The translations under genes and the position numbers were made by a program. From Corythucha ciliata (lineage: Eukaryota; Arthropoda; Insecta; Hemiptera; Tingidae): a DNA stretch of 64,000 bases. The notes beneath the pieces were generated by a model. The model was not told where the DNA came from. It saw only the letters and a program-made list of their open reading frames with translations, and did not search any database. This document shows, one piece after another, positions 48,190-59,288 of the stretch. Numbering within the stretch: the stretch's first letter is position 1; each line of letters opens with the position of its first letter. Location of the stretch: NCBI GenBank assembly GCA_038030265.1, contig CM075937.1:18166001-18230000 (forward strand). The letters run 5' to 3'.

Positions 48190-48640
48190 GTTCCCGATAC
48201 TTTTTCATCATAAATGGATCCGTGAAATAACGAATTTCTCAATTTTAGCTGCACATTAGCGCTTTTTACTATTATTTCTTTTCTGCAAGTATGCGATATT
48301 TCTCACTTTTAGCCCCGAATTATTTGATTAATATGTTCGGCGGATATTTCTTAATATCAGCCGTGTATTACCGCTTTCCTCAATTTTAGCCGTTGCCGAT
48401 TCGTCGCTGATTTTTCTCAATTTCATCGCCTCGAATTAGCGATTTTTCTCAATTATGGCCGTGATTTCACGCTTTCCTAGTTGTTAGCCCCAAATTCATG
48501 ATTTCGTCGCTTTTTGCTACGAATTAGCGCTTTCCCATTAAATCAGCCGCGAATATTGGCAGTTTTACAAACATTTTGCCACCTACTTGTCTCTAGATTA
48601 GCACACTTGCACGCTTTCTCAATTTTAGCCTCGTATTAAT
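48190..48640 (+). repeat. Family A array
   Basis: Forward units such as TTTCTCAATTTTAGCCGTG with GAATTAGCG. Confidence 0.65.
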
Positions 48641-48949
48641 GGTCGAAGGGAACTAGCGAAGTTGTCAGACACAGGCAAGAGACAGAATCCGGGTTAAAAT
48701 CACTGTGTGGGTAAATCGAAATACGCACAACGCGTTGTGGGTGAAATCGGAAGACCCACGACGCGAAATAGACTCACCCTACTTTGGCTACTGAGTAAAA
48801 TGAATTACTCAGAACGCTATATGATAAGCACACATTGGCCCCCGAAATTGAGAAAAACCATCATTCGGGAACCACTGCTAGGGTCGTGGAGAGAATATTC
48901 GAACCCAGGGAAGAAACTCAACCTTTCACCTGGGTGAGTATAACAGACC

Positions 48950-49365
48950 CCAGTGCTACCAACCAGTCCAACCACAGCGAAGCTTCAATCGCAAAACCAC
49001 TAAGAAGGCCTCAACACAGTGCAATGACCTCCCACAGGGTCCAACTACAGCAATGGTTGAACCACAGCATAACCTCCAACGACAGCAATGTCTCAAGCAC
49101 AAAGAAGTCTCAGCCACAGCAAAGGTGATACCAAAGTCAAGAACCAACCACATGAAATGGCAAAACCACAGCAATAATCAAGCCAAAGCAAAGCTCCAAC
49201 AAGTTCCAATCACATCAGCAAAGGTCACAACCTAAGCAATGGTCAAACCACAGCAAAGCTTTAACCACAGCTAAGGTCCAAACCTCAGTAAAAGCTCCAT
49301 AAGACAGATAAGGCAAGGACAAAGAAGGCCCAACCACTGCAAAGCTCCAACCACAGTTGAGCTTA
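48950..49365. repeat. Family F array (about 18 bp, CCACAGCAAAG)
   Basis: About 20 diverged copies of CCAACCACAGCAAAGCTC. This unit occurs nowhere else in the window. Confidence 0.7.
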
Positions 49366-49527
49366 AGTAAAGCTTTCCCATTTTTCTTATTTTTCTTGAT
49401 TTTCGAAATCCGGGCCCCCAAGGAAAACCAGGCTCGAGGATAAAGAACCCAGTGCCCCCCTCCAAAGACAGACCTGCCAACAGCATTTCTCAACAGGGGG
49501 CGCGCCCCCCCACGTTGAGAACCACTG
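49366..49527. mobile_element. hAT-like terminus next to family F array
   Basis: The segment ends GTTGAGAACCACTG at 49527; read in reverse this is CAGTGGTTCTCAAC, a common hAT end, followed by a G/C-rich palindromic subterminal stretch. A similar GGGAACCACTG ends at 48877 in the same orientation. The array therefore lies between two like-oriented ends, not between a true inverted pair. Confidence 0.5.
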
Positions 49528-49529
49528 CT

Positions 49530-51845
49530 CTAGGATGACACGGGACCATGCCCCTCCCTTTTCTTACTATAACATTAAGGAAGGAGTCTGGTCAGCGTTT
49601 TGTGCATCAAATTGGCAGCCCTCGCCTCTTCTCTGTTGAGTTTCTACTCCAGTCGATTGCGGAGTCAAAAATTGTCTGACTCAGCCTGCTAAGGCCACCA
49701 TTCGTCGAAACTCTGGGATTGCTTTTTCATTCCAATTTTAATGTTTTTCCCCCTCTGAAAATATCCAGGATCTAAGTGCATGGAAACAAATTAAAAAATA
49801 TCTATTTTTTTTCTAAAGTGCCTTGATTCCAAAAAAAATCCCCATACCAACTGCTGTCTATATTTCTTTCGGAACATTATATCACCCCATCCCGTTTCCA
49901 TTCATTTCCCCTCGCCCATAACACTCTCTTTATTCTCTTTCACATTCATTTAAAGCCCTCATGCTCACTCACTCTCTCTATCTCCGGGTGAGTCGCTTAA
50001 AAAGGATTGTGTTGTGAGCGTCAAACTTCCTTTTCCTCCCCAGAACTTACTAGACTGAATGGTGGTTGGGGAACCAGGGTGGTGGTTGTTGGTGATTCAG
50101 AGGGAAAGGGCTGTGTGCTGGATGATGAGGGAAGGGGCAAGAGGGATTAGGAAAGAAGTGTGTGCTCGTGCAATTCAATGTTCCACCACGAGTAGAATGA
50201 GTAAGAGAGGACTTTGGAGTAAAGGTTTTTTTTTTTTTTTTGTTGGGCACGGATGAGGTGGGGTTTGGGGGGGGGGAAGAAGGATTCTTTCATTTACGTA
50301 AAAGCCCATTGTGTATCACCGGTGAGGTTCTCCGAATAAGGTTGATGAGGAGTGTTGTGGAGGGGAAAGGAATGGAAAAGAGCTTTTCAAACGGGTGGGA
50401 AAAATGGAGAGACCTCCTACCGAAAGGGATTCTTTCTCTTTGTAGGAATTTGAGTGGCTCACTACGTCGATCTTCCCAAATATTGCTTCAAGTCGGAAGT
50501 CAATGTTTCGTGATGTTGGATTAAAATTGGTTGCAATAAAAATATTGAACTGAGTTGATTTCATTAACTCTGCTTGTTTTTGAAAATATTTAAGAAACAC
50601 CAATTCTCAGGAAAGAAATGCCAAATTCACACTTTGGAAAGCAGACAGTATTTTTAGTGCTATCATTCTTACGAGCCATTAGCACACCGTTATGGGGATG
50701 TTTGAAGGTTAAGGAAGTAATCAAAGGTTCAATTGACTCGTGACAAAAGGTAATGATTGGGAAAGCATTACGTCTCGTCCTCACACTCTCTCTCTCTCTC
50801 ACACAATGCCCCATCGGCCCCGATTGCTATACTAGCTGACGGGTTAATAGGATTGAATGGGTGCTCGGAGCCAGAAATCCATCCCCTCCCCCAACCACTT
50901 CCATTGTAGCTTCAACAACAAACGCCGCGCGTATGGGTCATTTCAAAACGGAGCAACGCGTTGTAAATCAGGATTATCTTCCGTGTTTGAAAGAGCGTGG
51001 TAATCGAAGTGTTTACTTCCCTTTAACGATTGGAATTTGAAGGAGGAATAAAAACGTCGGAATGAAAAGTGAGGCACATAGGTGAAGTGCTTATAAAAAA
51101 AATCGTAATGGGAAAGGGATGAAACAGCGCTGTTCGGGAAAACCAGTTTTTGGAATAAATGCGTCACTAAACTTTCAATTCTGTCTAACAAAAAAAAATA
51201 AAAATAAAAATAAAACAGCAAAACATCACACGCAAGAGACCATTCATAGCAAAGGAGCTTTAAAGACAGCGGATCGGTGAAAGTGAAGAAAAATAGGGAG
51301 AAGGGAAAAGATTTACGATCCTCACGTGCATATGTGAAAGCCCCGTTGCAATATTTCTCCCTCCCTGGGAACATTACCATCATTTGTTATCGTACCTCCA
51401 GTGTTTATATTTTTCAACCCTTCCTCACTCTATAACCATTTATATGCCATTTAAATGGATAACTCGCATAAGCATGGCAAGTGAGGCTACTGTAGAAGAA
51501 GCATGCTTGGCTAAGTACTAGTTGATGGCCCGGTTGCGTAATTACAATCCCTCTACGAGTTCCAGAGCCTGCTCTGAATTCGTACGGGGTTTTTAGCTAA
51601 AAGGCGTGGCCCGTCAGATCTGCTACAATCCTCCTACAAGTTCAGATCCATGTGCCTTTTCAAACAAGTCCTCTTTGCGTCAGCAGAACAACCGCGGAAG
51701 CACGCTGTCACTTAGATTGCACCAAGACCAATAATTGACTGATATTTAGCTTCAAATTATGTAATTTTTAGGTTGTTCGTATAGCTTTGGGTGATCTCGG
51801 GGCCAGCTAGAACACAGGGGAAGCAACCACTTTAAAAGGAGGTCC
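49530..51845. other. Low-repeat region without recognised gene
   Basis: About 2.3 kb with T and G homopolymers near 50226-50276 and a (TC)n tract near 50785. The 146-codon minus frame at 50943-51383 has low-complexity F/Y-rich sequence and is unlikely to be a gene. Confidence 0.5.
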
Positions 51846-53096
51846 GGAAACTTGTAATTTCACAAAAGTTATGAACCTTTACTAATTTCGCTCTAATTAA
51901 GATCCAAAACTTCATGTTTCGTTGAAATTGAGCCACAAAAATTACAATTCCGCAGTAGTTAAGAACCAAATTAATTGTAGTTTCACTGAAATAAAGTCCC
52001 AAAACTTCCTATTTCGATGAAATTAAGCCCCGATGTATTTTCACAGGTGTAAAGACCTGAATAATATATTTTCACGCCGAAATTAAGCCCCAAAAGCCGC
52101 ATTGCCGTGGACTTCCAACTTCAGGGTATTCGTCAGGCTTTAAGCTCTTGTAATTTTGTATATACAAGACTCTGAACTTACAATGCTATTTAAATAAACA
52201 TTCGAAGACCTGAAACTTTCAATTTCACGAATACAGGAAATCAAAAAAAAAATATACCTTAAATTTTGGACGGCTAGCTGACCTTTGCAAAAATTGGCCC
52301 TGAAAGCTGCAATATTGCGAAAATTTGGCCGAAAACCATATGCCTCGTAAGCCTGGACCGTGGTTGGTCATGGCCGGCTAGCCCGCGGAGTTCGAGCCCC
52401 ACTAAAAACTATTTCAAACTGGCAATTTCACGGAAATTTATCACCGAAATTTGCAATTTGGCATAATGAAGACTCGAATTAAGACTTGAGCAAGACTCTA
52501 CATTTTCGCAAGAAACAAAACCTGACAACCCAAAACTGTCAATTTCGCTTAAATTACGACCGAAACATGCAAAATCATTCGATTTTAATTTTGCAAATAA
52601 ATTCATTTAAAAATTCAAAGTGAAGGGCGCTGGCGCGATCGGTTTGCCAGGAGTGCTTCACGCACAAAAGGCCCTGAAACTTACAGTTTTGCTTAAATTA
52701 GGACTTGCAACTTTCAAAATCGTGAATATTCAGTCAGTAAAATTCCGATTTCATGGATATTTACCTTCAAATATGTTGTAATTATGCAGTTATTGGTCAG
52801 ATGAGTTTTTACACTGTCGTGACCGCTGCCCCGGGTTTCACAGTCACTGTGTAACATCCCCGACATTCGGAATTTCGCGAGGAAAAAAAAAAGGAAACTA
52901 GCAATTTAACCTGACCACCCATACCTGCACCTGGCACCAGTGCCTGGAACCTATGGACATTCCACAGATTTTCAGCTCGGATTGCAGTAATTTCATGGCT
53001 ATACTTGTCACGGTTTATGGGTGCTGTCGTGGCTGGCTAGCCCTGGGTACTCGGCCTCCATAAAAAAAAGTCCCGAAATTTGCAATTTCGCAAAGG
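51846..53096. repeat. Family E array with longer-order blocks
   Basis: Units of GAAACTTGCAATTTCGC plus AAATTAAG. A longer block with GTCGTGGCTGGCTAGCCC and a GTCCCGAAA restart recurs at about 52340 and 53020, matching 17440-17830, 56835, 57260 and 62200-62460. Confidence 0.65.
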
Positions 53097-53172
53097 TTAA
53101 GGGTGAGTTTCACAGATGATTCCTTGACCCCTCTCCAATCATCCTTGGCCTACTGGCTCGGTACACTTTTTG

Positions 53173-53796
53173 GCCCGGTGCACACTTGCGTGTTTTCAAG
53201 CTGCGGTGCCACCGTGGCAGCGGTCGATTTGCGGCCCATTTTGCCTAGCAACATCGATACATGGCATTGAAAAATGCAACAAAGACCTCTTTTAAAGCTC
53301 GGTGCACACGATGCATTTTTTTGAAGCATGATGGCCTGCCTGTCCTAAAACATCCGGTCACTGATGAGGATCATATGTTTTTTTTCACCATGCAAGTAAA
53401 TATGCTTCGAAAAATGCATCGTGTGCACCGAGCTTAACACATGAGTGTGAAGCTCTGTTGCAGCTTTGTACCCTTTGAACCACTTTTGACCGAAGCAAAG
53501 GTCCTAATCACTTACTAATTGACAATATTATAAGAGTTAATATATCCAAAGATATATAGATTTGGCTATACCAACGCCAATTCATCTCTGAAAAGTGCAA
53601 AGAGCTTCAATCGAGTGGATATACATTTTGAAGTTCGAGTTCCCTCCAACTACTTATTTAAAAGCGGTGCCGCGACTAGAAAAACCGCATGTGTGCATTG
53701 CTTCATAGCAACTAATGTATTTTAAGACCATTACAGAGCGCCAGAGCGGTGCCGCCGCGGCGACGCAGCTTGGAAAAACGCAAGTGTGCACTGGGC
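53173..53796. mobile_element. Nested MITE, GCCCGGTGCACAC ends
   Basis: GCCCGGTGCACACTTGCGT ... ACGCAAGTGTGCACTGGGC, with arms continuing through AAGCTGCG for about 50 bp. It inserted within the left arm of the outer element. Target duplication unclear (T-rich flanks). Confidence 0.7.
53296..53434. mobile_element. Innermost MITE with TAA duplication
   Basis: AGCTCGGTGCACACGATGCA ... TGCATCGTGTGCACCGAGCT. The arms are about 35 bp. TAA lies at 53293-53295 and 53435-53437, suggesting PIF/Harbinger. Confidence 0.75.
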
Positions 53797-53980
53797 TTTT
53801 CTCGTCTAATTTCTGCACCAATCCTGATTCATTTTAAGGACTCATTTCAATCTCCAGGAAGTTCCTCCCGGAAAAGATTGAAACGAGACCTTAAAATCCA
53901 GGATTGGTGCAGAAATAAGGTGAGAAAACGTGTGCCTAAATGAGGGGCGATTGGAGGGGGTCGAGGAATCATCTGTGTTA

Positions 53981-54755
53981 GGCTCGTTTCACACATACGC
54001 GGTATTCGGGATTGAGAGACCCCGAAAAATGCTTCATACATTTCAATCAAAATTTAGTTAATAATTGTTTTTATTTTCAAAATAAATCCCCTCTCCAACC
54101 CCAAAAGCAAGATCATATGAAGAAAAATAAAAATAAAAATGCTTTGTCGTCTTTTTTCATCGAAGCAAGACACATCATTATCTTCGCTCTGTCATCGCTA
54201 ACTGCAGCTAGTGGGCTGATTGGCATATTTTTTTTGTGTCTTCGTGATCCTTCGTCGCTTGAACTCTCGTCAACGACTCGCAATAACTTCGGCTTTTCAT
54301 CTACTACTTCGTCACCCGTCGTCATAACTTCATCTCTCGTCGTCAAAAATATTCCGTCACGCGGCGTCGCGTCGTAATACTCCGTCGTCCGTCGTCAGCC
54401 TCTCGCTTCAATCCTCGTTCTACAACGACGTCAGTCTAGTTATCTCGTCTTGTCTACAAATTCAAAACATTCTTCATCCCTTGTCCCACTTTTTTATTTT
54501 GTCATAAAACCAATTATATTTTTTCTCCTCATAGATTTTTATCTTGGTTTACCTCAAGCGTAACCTCACGGTTTCCCGAGGTGCGGTTGCTATGCGGTGC
54601 GAACGCGGTGGGTGCCTCGCAAGTGTGAACCGAAATTCGGTTTCTACGCGGCAGCGGTTTGAAGAGGTTTCTCGGTTCACACATGCGAGGCACCCTCCGC
54701 GTTCGCGCCGCGTAGTAACTGCGCCTCAGGAAACCACGTAAGTGTGAAACGAACC
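53981..54755. mobile_element. PIF/Harbinger-like element, copy 3, with internal hairpin
   Basis: GGCTCGTTTCACACATACGC ... GTAAGTGTGAAACGAACC ends, TTA on the left and TAA on the right. A strong internal palindrome (about 54580-54735) pairs GCGAACGCGG and GTGCCTCGCAAGTGTGAACC with GGTTCACACATGCGAGGCAC. CGTC-rich low-complexity DNA fills 54180-54420. It inserted in the right arm of the outer element. Confidence 0.68.
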
Positions 54756-54769
54756 TAACACCTTAAGAC

Positions 54770-55935
54770 CATAAAATAGCAATTTGCAGGACTTTTGTCT
54801 TCGAATGATGTAATTTGCGGCTATTTTTCTCCATTTTACCTGCGAATTTTGATTAAATGACAAGTTTTCCATCAATTTTAGCTGATGGGAATTGGCGGTT
54901 TGCCTTAGTATCGGCCGCATTTTAGCAGTTTTTCTCAAATACGAATACCCAAGGGTTTTCATATTTTTTAGTCGCAGGACACCTTGGCTTTTTCTAAATT
55001 CTTGCCACACATAAGCGTTCGTGTCAATTTTAACCACGAATTATTTCACAATTTCAAACGAGAATTAGCGTTTTTACTCAATTTTTGCCGCGAATCTGCG
55101 GTTTTATCTAATTAATCCATGAATTAGAGTTTTTCTCCATTTTAGCCTCAAATGAGCGCTTTTACTCAGTATTAGCCACGTATTTGCGGATTTTCTCAAA
55201 TTCATCCACGAATAATGGTTTTTTCATGTTTTATACTTACAAAGCGCCCCTTTTCAAATTCAACTTCAATTGAACGCTTTAGAACTATAATTTAGCCGCT
55301 TAATAGAGGGTTTGCTCACATTTGATCCGCGCGAATTAGCGTTTCATCTTTAATTTTTGCCACGGATTACTGGTTTTTCTCAATTTAGTCGCGAAGTTCC
55401 CCCGAGAAACGATGAGTTGGCGTTTTCTCAATATTTTTACGGGCGTGCTCAGCGATTATTCACTGTTTTTTGTTTTTTCAATTTTTCAATTTCATAGCTG
55501 CGACTTAGGCGCCTTTTCTCAATTATAGCCGTAAATTGGATTTTTCTCAATTTTTAGCCGCCAATTGTTTATTTTTTCCGCCATTTCCCATGAATTAGAG
55601 CATTTTCGCTATTCAGCCGCGAAAACACTTTTTCATAACTCTTTGCGCGCTTACTTCCTTGCTGATTAGCGCGCCTTCTTAATTTTAGTCGCCTATTAAG
55701 GGCAGTTTATAAATTTGGGGTTGGCCAATTTTCTCTAAATTTAGTCGCGAAGTTTCTTTCAGATTCAGATACCGCAAATTTGTGTATTTTTAGTGGCAAA
55801 TGAGCACTTGCTCTCAATATTAGCTACACGACAACGTTTTAAAACCTGCAAACCCCTTAGGGAGTCCCCCTCTGAACGGTGCCTGAACGGCCCCTCTCGC
55901 AGCAACGTCATCGGCACGCCACTGGAATAATGCAT
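54770..55935 (+). repeat. Family A array with hAT-like right end
   Basis: Forward family A units to about 55830, then AACCCCTTAGGGAGTCCCCC and the terminus CGGCACGCCACTG ending about 55931, in reverse CAGTGGCGTGCCG. This is again a hAT-type end bordering an array. The right flank is GAATAATG; no matching left flank was found. Confidence 0.62.
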
Positions 55936-56079
55936 GCAAACCAAATTGGCCGAACCACTCAAGACGCGCGAACAAGACAGACAGGAGGATTGAACATTTT
56001 GTAAACCTATCCACAAAAACATTGCACCACAAAATACTCAACCCACACAATGCACGAACTCCAAAATATTTAGATTACA

Positions 56080-56480
56080 GACCGTTTCAAACTCAAAATG
56101 GTCGAACCTTTAAGCGGTGACGTTGCTTCAAAGGGCCAAAGTAACGATGTTCGGTTTTCAAACAGTTTTCAAACGTGCAATTTTTTGTTTATTTTTGTTC
56201 ATTCGCAGTGACCAAAATAATAATAATGGAAAGAGCTTATGCCAAAATATTGTTTCTCATCAAGCGTGAATCACAGAATTTGAATTTTGCAGGAGCCAAG
56301 TCTAATAAATTTGGTTTTGAAAGAACAAAATGGTTTTTGAGAGATCGAAATTGCCCAGAATTTGGATTTAAACGAGCCGAAAAGAAAAAATTGTTTTGAA
56401 AAAAGCGAAATTTGGGTTCAAAATAGTTTCAATTCCGGTAGTTGGGTTTTGAAAGAGTGAGACGCGTGTGATTTGTTATT
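56080..56480. repeat. Family D array
   Basis: Units such as AAATTTGGTTTTGAAAGAGC. Confidence 0.6.
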
Positions 56481-56819
56481 GATCAGATATGGAGCCAAAT
56501 CCTCGACCACGCAGCGCAGCGCGAGTCTTTGGGTCTGGATTTTTGGCTGAATGTTCTGTGTTCTGAATTTGGATTTTTTTTAATTCAAATAAAAACCGCA
56601 TTTATCCAAAGTCTTGAGCAGTTCCAGGCACTGCAGTAGAAGATCCAGTTTTTGGAAACCAGTGACGCTGGGCTTTCGGTTTATTGTGCTATTGTTTTTT
56701 GCTGTAATAAGTTACCTAATTAAGAAATTAGACGAGTAGGATAAGTGGGGGTGGGGAATGAGAAGAACTTTGACCGCCATCCCTGTCACTTAGGCATAAA
56801 ACCGCCCCTGGGGAAAGCT

Positions 56820-57430
56820 TCCAATTTCGTATAGGTAATCGTCTGGCTTAGGGCGCTATTGAGGCCGCCTACACCCTGGGTCCCAATAGGGTCCTCTTGC
56901 ACCCAAAAAAAGATCCAGAAACTAGCTATTTCTCGGAAATATGGACCTGATATTTCATGGAAACAAATACCAATGTCGAGAATATTTAGACTCGAAATTT
57001 GGGATTTCGTGAAAATGAAGACCAGAAACCTGTAATTTCGTGAAAATGAGGATCACAAGTAACAAAATATTGGGAATATTTATTTAGACCTTAGTTATTA
57101 AGACCAAAAACTAGAATTTTGTCAAAAATTATTAGCAGAAACTTGCAATTTCGTAAGTAATTAATTGAAACTTGCAATTTCATGAATATTCAGCCAAGAA
57201 TACTCTGTCCCAAGAATTGAAATTTCGCAGATATTTTGGCTCACAATATTGAAATTTCAAGGCTATTCATTCAGCTATACGGCTTTGGGAGCTCTCGCGA
57301 ATGGCTAGACTGTATCCCTTGGGCACTTTACAGGCATTGAACTTTACCATTTCGTGAAATTAATTACTATAAACGTGATAAGTTGTCCCAAAACTTGCAA
57401 TTTTGCAGATTTTATCTCCGAAATTTAGTA
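56820..57430. repeat. Family E array
   Basis: Units AAACTTGCAATTTCGTG; longer-order blocks at about 56840 and 57270. Confidence 0.62.
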
Positions 57431-57472
57431 TCGTAGTAGTAGTAGTACTAGTAGTAGTAGTAGTAGTAGTAG
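57431..57472. repeat. (GTA)n microsatellite
   Basis: About 13 GTA/AGT units with one CTA interruption. It lies where copy 1 of the candidate exon (14236-14255) has a short GTT/GTA run. Confidence 0.85.
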
Positions 57473-57540
57473 TTCAACCATGTGGTACAACTGTTGGGTG
57501 GTAATAATGTAGTCACTTACCTGAAACAAAAAGAGAAAGA
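57471..57540 (-). other. Second copy of the candidate micro-exon / recursive splice site
   Basis: On the minus strand TTTTTGTTTCAG meets GTAAGTGACTACATTATTAC, closely matching 14226-14300. The open sequence reads VSDYIITTQQLYHMVELLL and runs into the microsatellite; the downstream donor seen in copy 1 is not visible. Similarity continues about 40 bp on the intron side. It is either a duplicated exon or a dispersed repeat. Confidence 0.38.
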
Positions 57541-58163
57541 GTATTAGTAAGTTTTTTTATAATAGTTTTGCAAAAAATTATGCGACTCATAATAACCTCA
57601 TAAGCCACCCCGTCACATTTGTTCCAAAGCTGTCATCATTTTGTGTCATAATGTTTTCTTTCCGGGTCTACGCACAAGACAAGGGAGCGTGGGAGTCTCA
57701 AGAATAATAATAACATCGTGTGTATAGGAAAAATAGGAAACCCCAAAACCATTTCAGAGCCATAATAAAATACATTTCAATATAGTGTAAAGACAGCGTT
57801 GGTTGTCCCTGCTTGTTGGAGGAGTGGAGGAGGAGGTAAGTGCCTGGAAAACTCAACCATTTCCAATGATGACGACAGTGAGACGGCAAAGTGCCAAGAG
57901 ATGGCAGAAAGGGAAGGCCTTATTTTCTTCTATTATTTTTTTCTCTCTTGTCAAATTGCTATGCCTTTTCGTAATACCGAAAGTTGTTTTTTTTTTCTCG
58001 AGAGCGAGTCGGCTGGTATATGCGAATCGATAAGAAACACGCGTAAAAGCAGTGATTCTAATTTGGAAATTGAATGTCCTCAACTAACTGCTTGAGACGT
58101 TAAATTAAAGAGGTAAAAGTGATTAAACTGCGGGTTGGAATCGTAAAGAAAGCACGGGCGAGG
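57541..58163. other. Upstream region of the secreted-protein gene
   Basis: No gene recognised. The last 120 bp (GATTAAACTGCGGGTTGGAA, TCGTAAAGAA) match the region upstream of the second paralogue near 63110-63150. Confidence 0.45.
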
Positions 58164-58200
58164 TATAAAATTTATTATCATTCAAACGTCGCCATCCAAG
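58164..58200 (+). promoter_or_regulatory. TATA-type core promoter of paralogue 1
   Basis: TATAAAA 58164-58170 lies in CACGGGCGAGGTATAAAATT. About 25-35 bp downstream is GTCGCCATCCAAGACTG, a likely start region. Both motifs and their spacing recur at the second paralogue. The ATG is about 70 bp further on. Confidence 0.68.
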
Positions 58201-58261
58201 ACTGCAGGTAAAACTTTATTAGAGAATTGTGGCATTGTGACGTAAATTAACCCGAGACAGT

Positions 58262-58947
58262 ATGATCGTCTTACTTTTGGGCATCGTCTTTTACGGTGCA
58301 CTCGGAAGTGTCAGCGGTACTGTGAAGCGAGTACGAAAGCGTGAGCTCTAAATTGAATTGCGATTTAAATGATCAATTCCTGGAAAATTTAAAACATAAA
58401 TTTTTTTGTAACAGTCGACTATGAGTGTGCCAATAGTCGTGGGAACATATCGAAAGAGGCAATCATAAAGTTTGTACTCCAGGAAGATCGACGAACAGGG
58501 AAGGTTATGAGCCCCGACACTATTATCAGCTACGTGGAGGGTTTGCGGTGTTATTGTCCTGCCCCGAACTACGATCTAGCGTACTGCAACGACGACTTGA
58601 TTGTGGAGTGCTCCAGTGAAATTGGCGAACACTCGAATAGGCTATTCACGGTAGATGAATCAAAACCGGCGCATCTTACACTCGGATACTGGACTACACG
58701 GAAACAAGAAAAATCCTGGTCTCTAGAAAGAGACGAGGCCCTATCCCCACTCCACTCGCCTGTTGAGTTCAGACCGTCAGTAGGTAACTTCGATGGGAGT
58801 AAAAAAGTAAAATCACAGTTAAAGCCCAGAGCAAAATATCCTCCGTATGACTTCTCCCCTGATCCATCACTGAAACCTCGAGGTTTCGTGGGGAATGTGT
58901 CGGACCTGAAGGCTTGGGAAAGGTATTTGACTGTACGCTATTTGTAA
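58262..58947 (+). CDS. Small secreted cysteine-containing protein, paralogue 1
   Basis: Exon 1 (58262-58316) encodes a signal peptide, MIVLLLGIVFYGALGSVS. A 98-bp intron runs to TTTTTTTGTAACAG, and exon 2 (58415-58947) continues in phase 1, giving about 195 residues. The mature part starts DYECANSRG, then GLRCYCP, YDLAYCNDD and IVEC (five cysteines), followed by PAHLTLGYW, FRPSVGN and a proline-rich tail with PYDFSP and AWERYL, with one N-glycosylation motif (NVS). The CYC block faintly resembles three-finger ectodomains, but the rest does not, and I do not recognise the family. The conserved paralogue 5 kb downstream, the TATA promoter and AATAAA at 59001 support a real expressed gene. The donor (GCG|GTACTG) was chosen by phase and is the least certain point. 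Confidence 0.72.
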
Positions 58948-59000
58948 CGTTGACTATCCATTCGCGTAACTATCTACGCATTTTTTTTTTCAAATTGTAA

Positions 59001-59006
59001 AATAAA
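59001..59006 (+). terminator. Polyadenylation signal AATAAA
   Basis: Lies 54 bp after the TAA stop of paralogue 1. Confidence 0.6.
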
Positions 59007-59288
59007 TTTGTCATTTTGATTCAACACGCACTTCAGTTTAGTATTCTTTGGTCTTAAAAATGATCTTAATTTCGCTCTCTGTCCATTTCATATCGGCACG
59101 TGGTGGGCGTCAAACTCTAGGTGACCCCAAAATCTGAGGATCGTTAAATTCATATCCTCCAACGAAGCCGCATGCGTCTTTTCATAGCGTGGTTTACCTT
59201 GGGGAAGGAGAAGCGCGTAGAGTTTCGAGAAACAATGGCCCTGGGTGGAGTTCGGCTCAGCTGATCCCTCGCAGTACGACCGTCAAAG

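Larger units (their letters stand above)
53101..54762. mobile_element. Outer nested TIR element, TTAA-flanked
   Basis: TTAA at 53097-53100 is followed by GGGTGAGTTTCACAGATGAT; the right arm has ATCATCTGTG and, beyond a later insertion, TAACACC then TTAA 54763-54766. The inverted arms pair for more than 100 bp through CCCCTCTCCAATC and TTTCTGCACCAATCCTG (right arm CAGGATTGGTGCAGAAA at 53902). TTAA flanks suggest piggyBac-like. Three other elements sit inside it. Confidence 0.6.
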
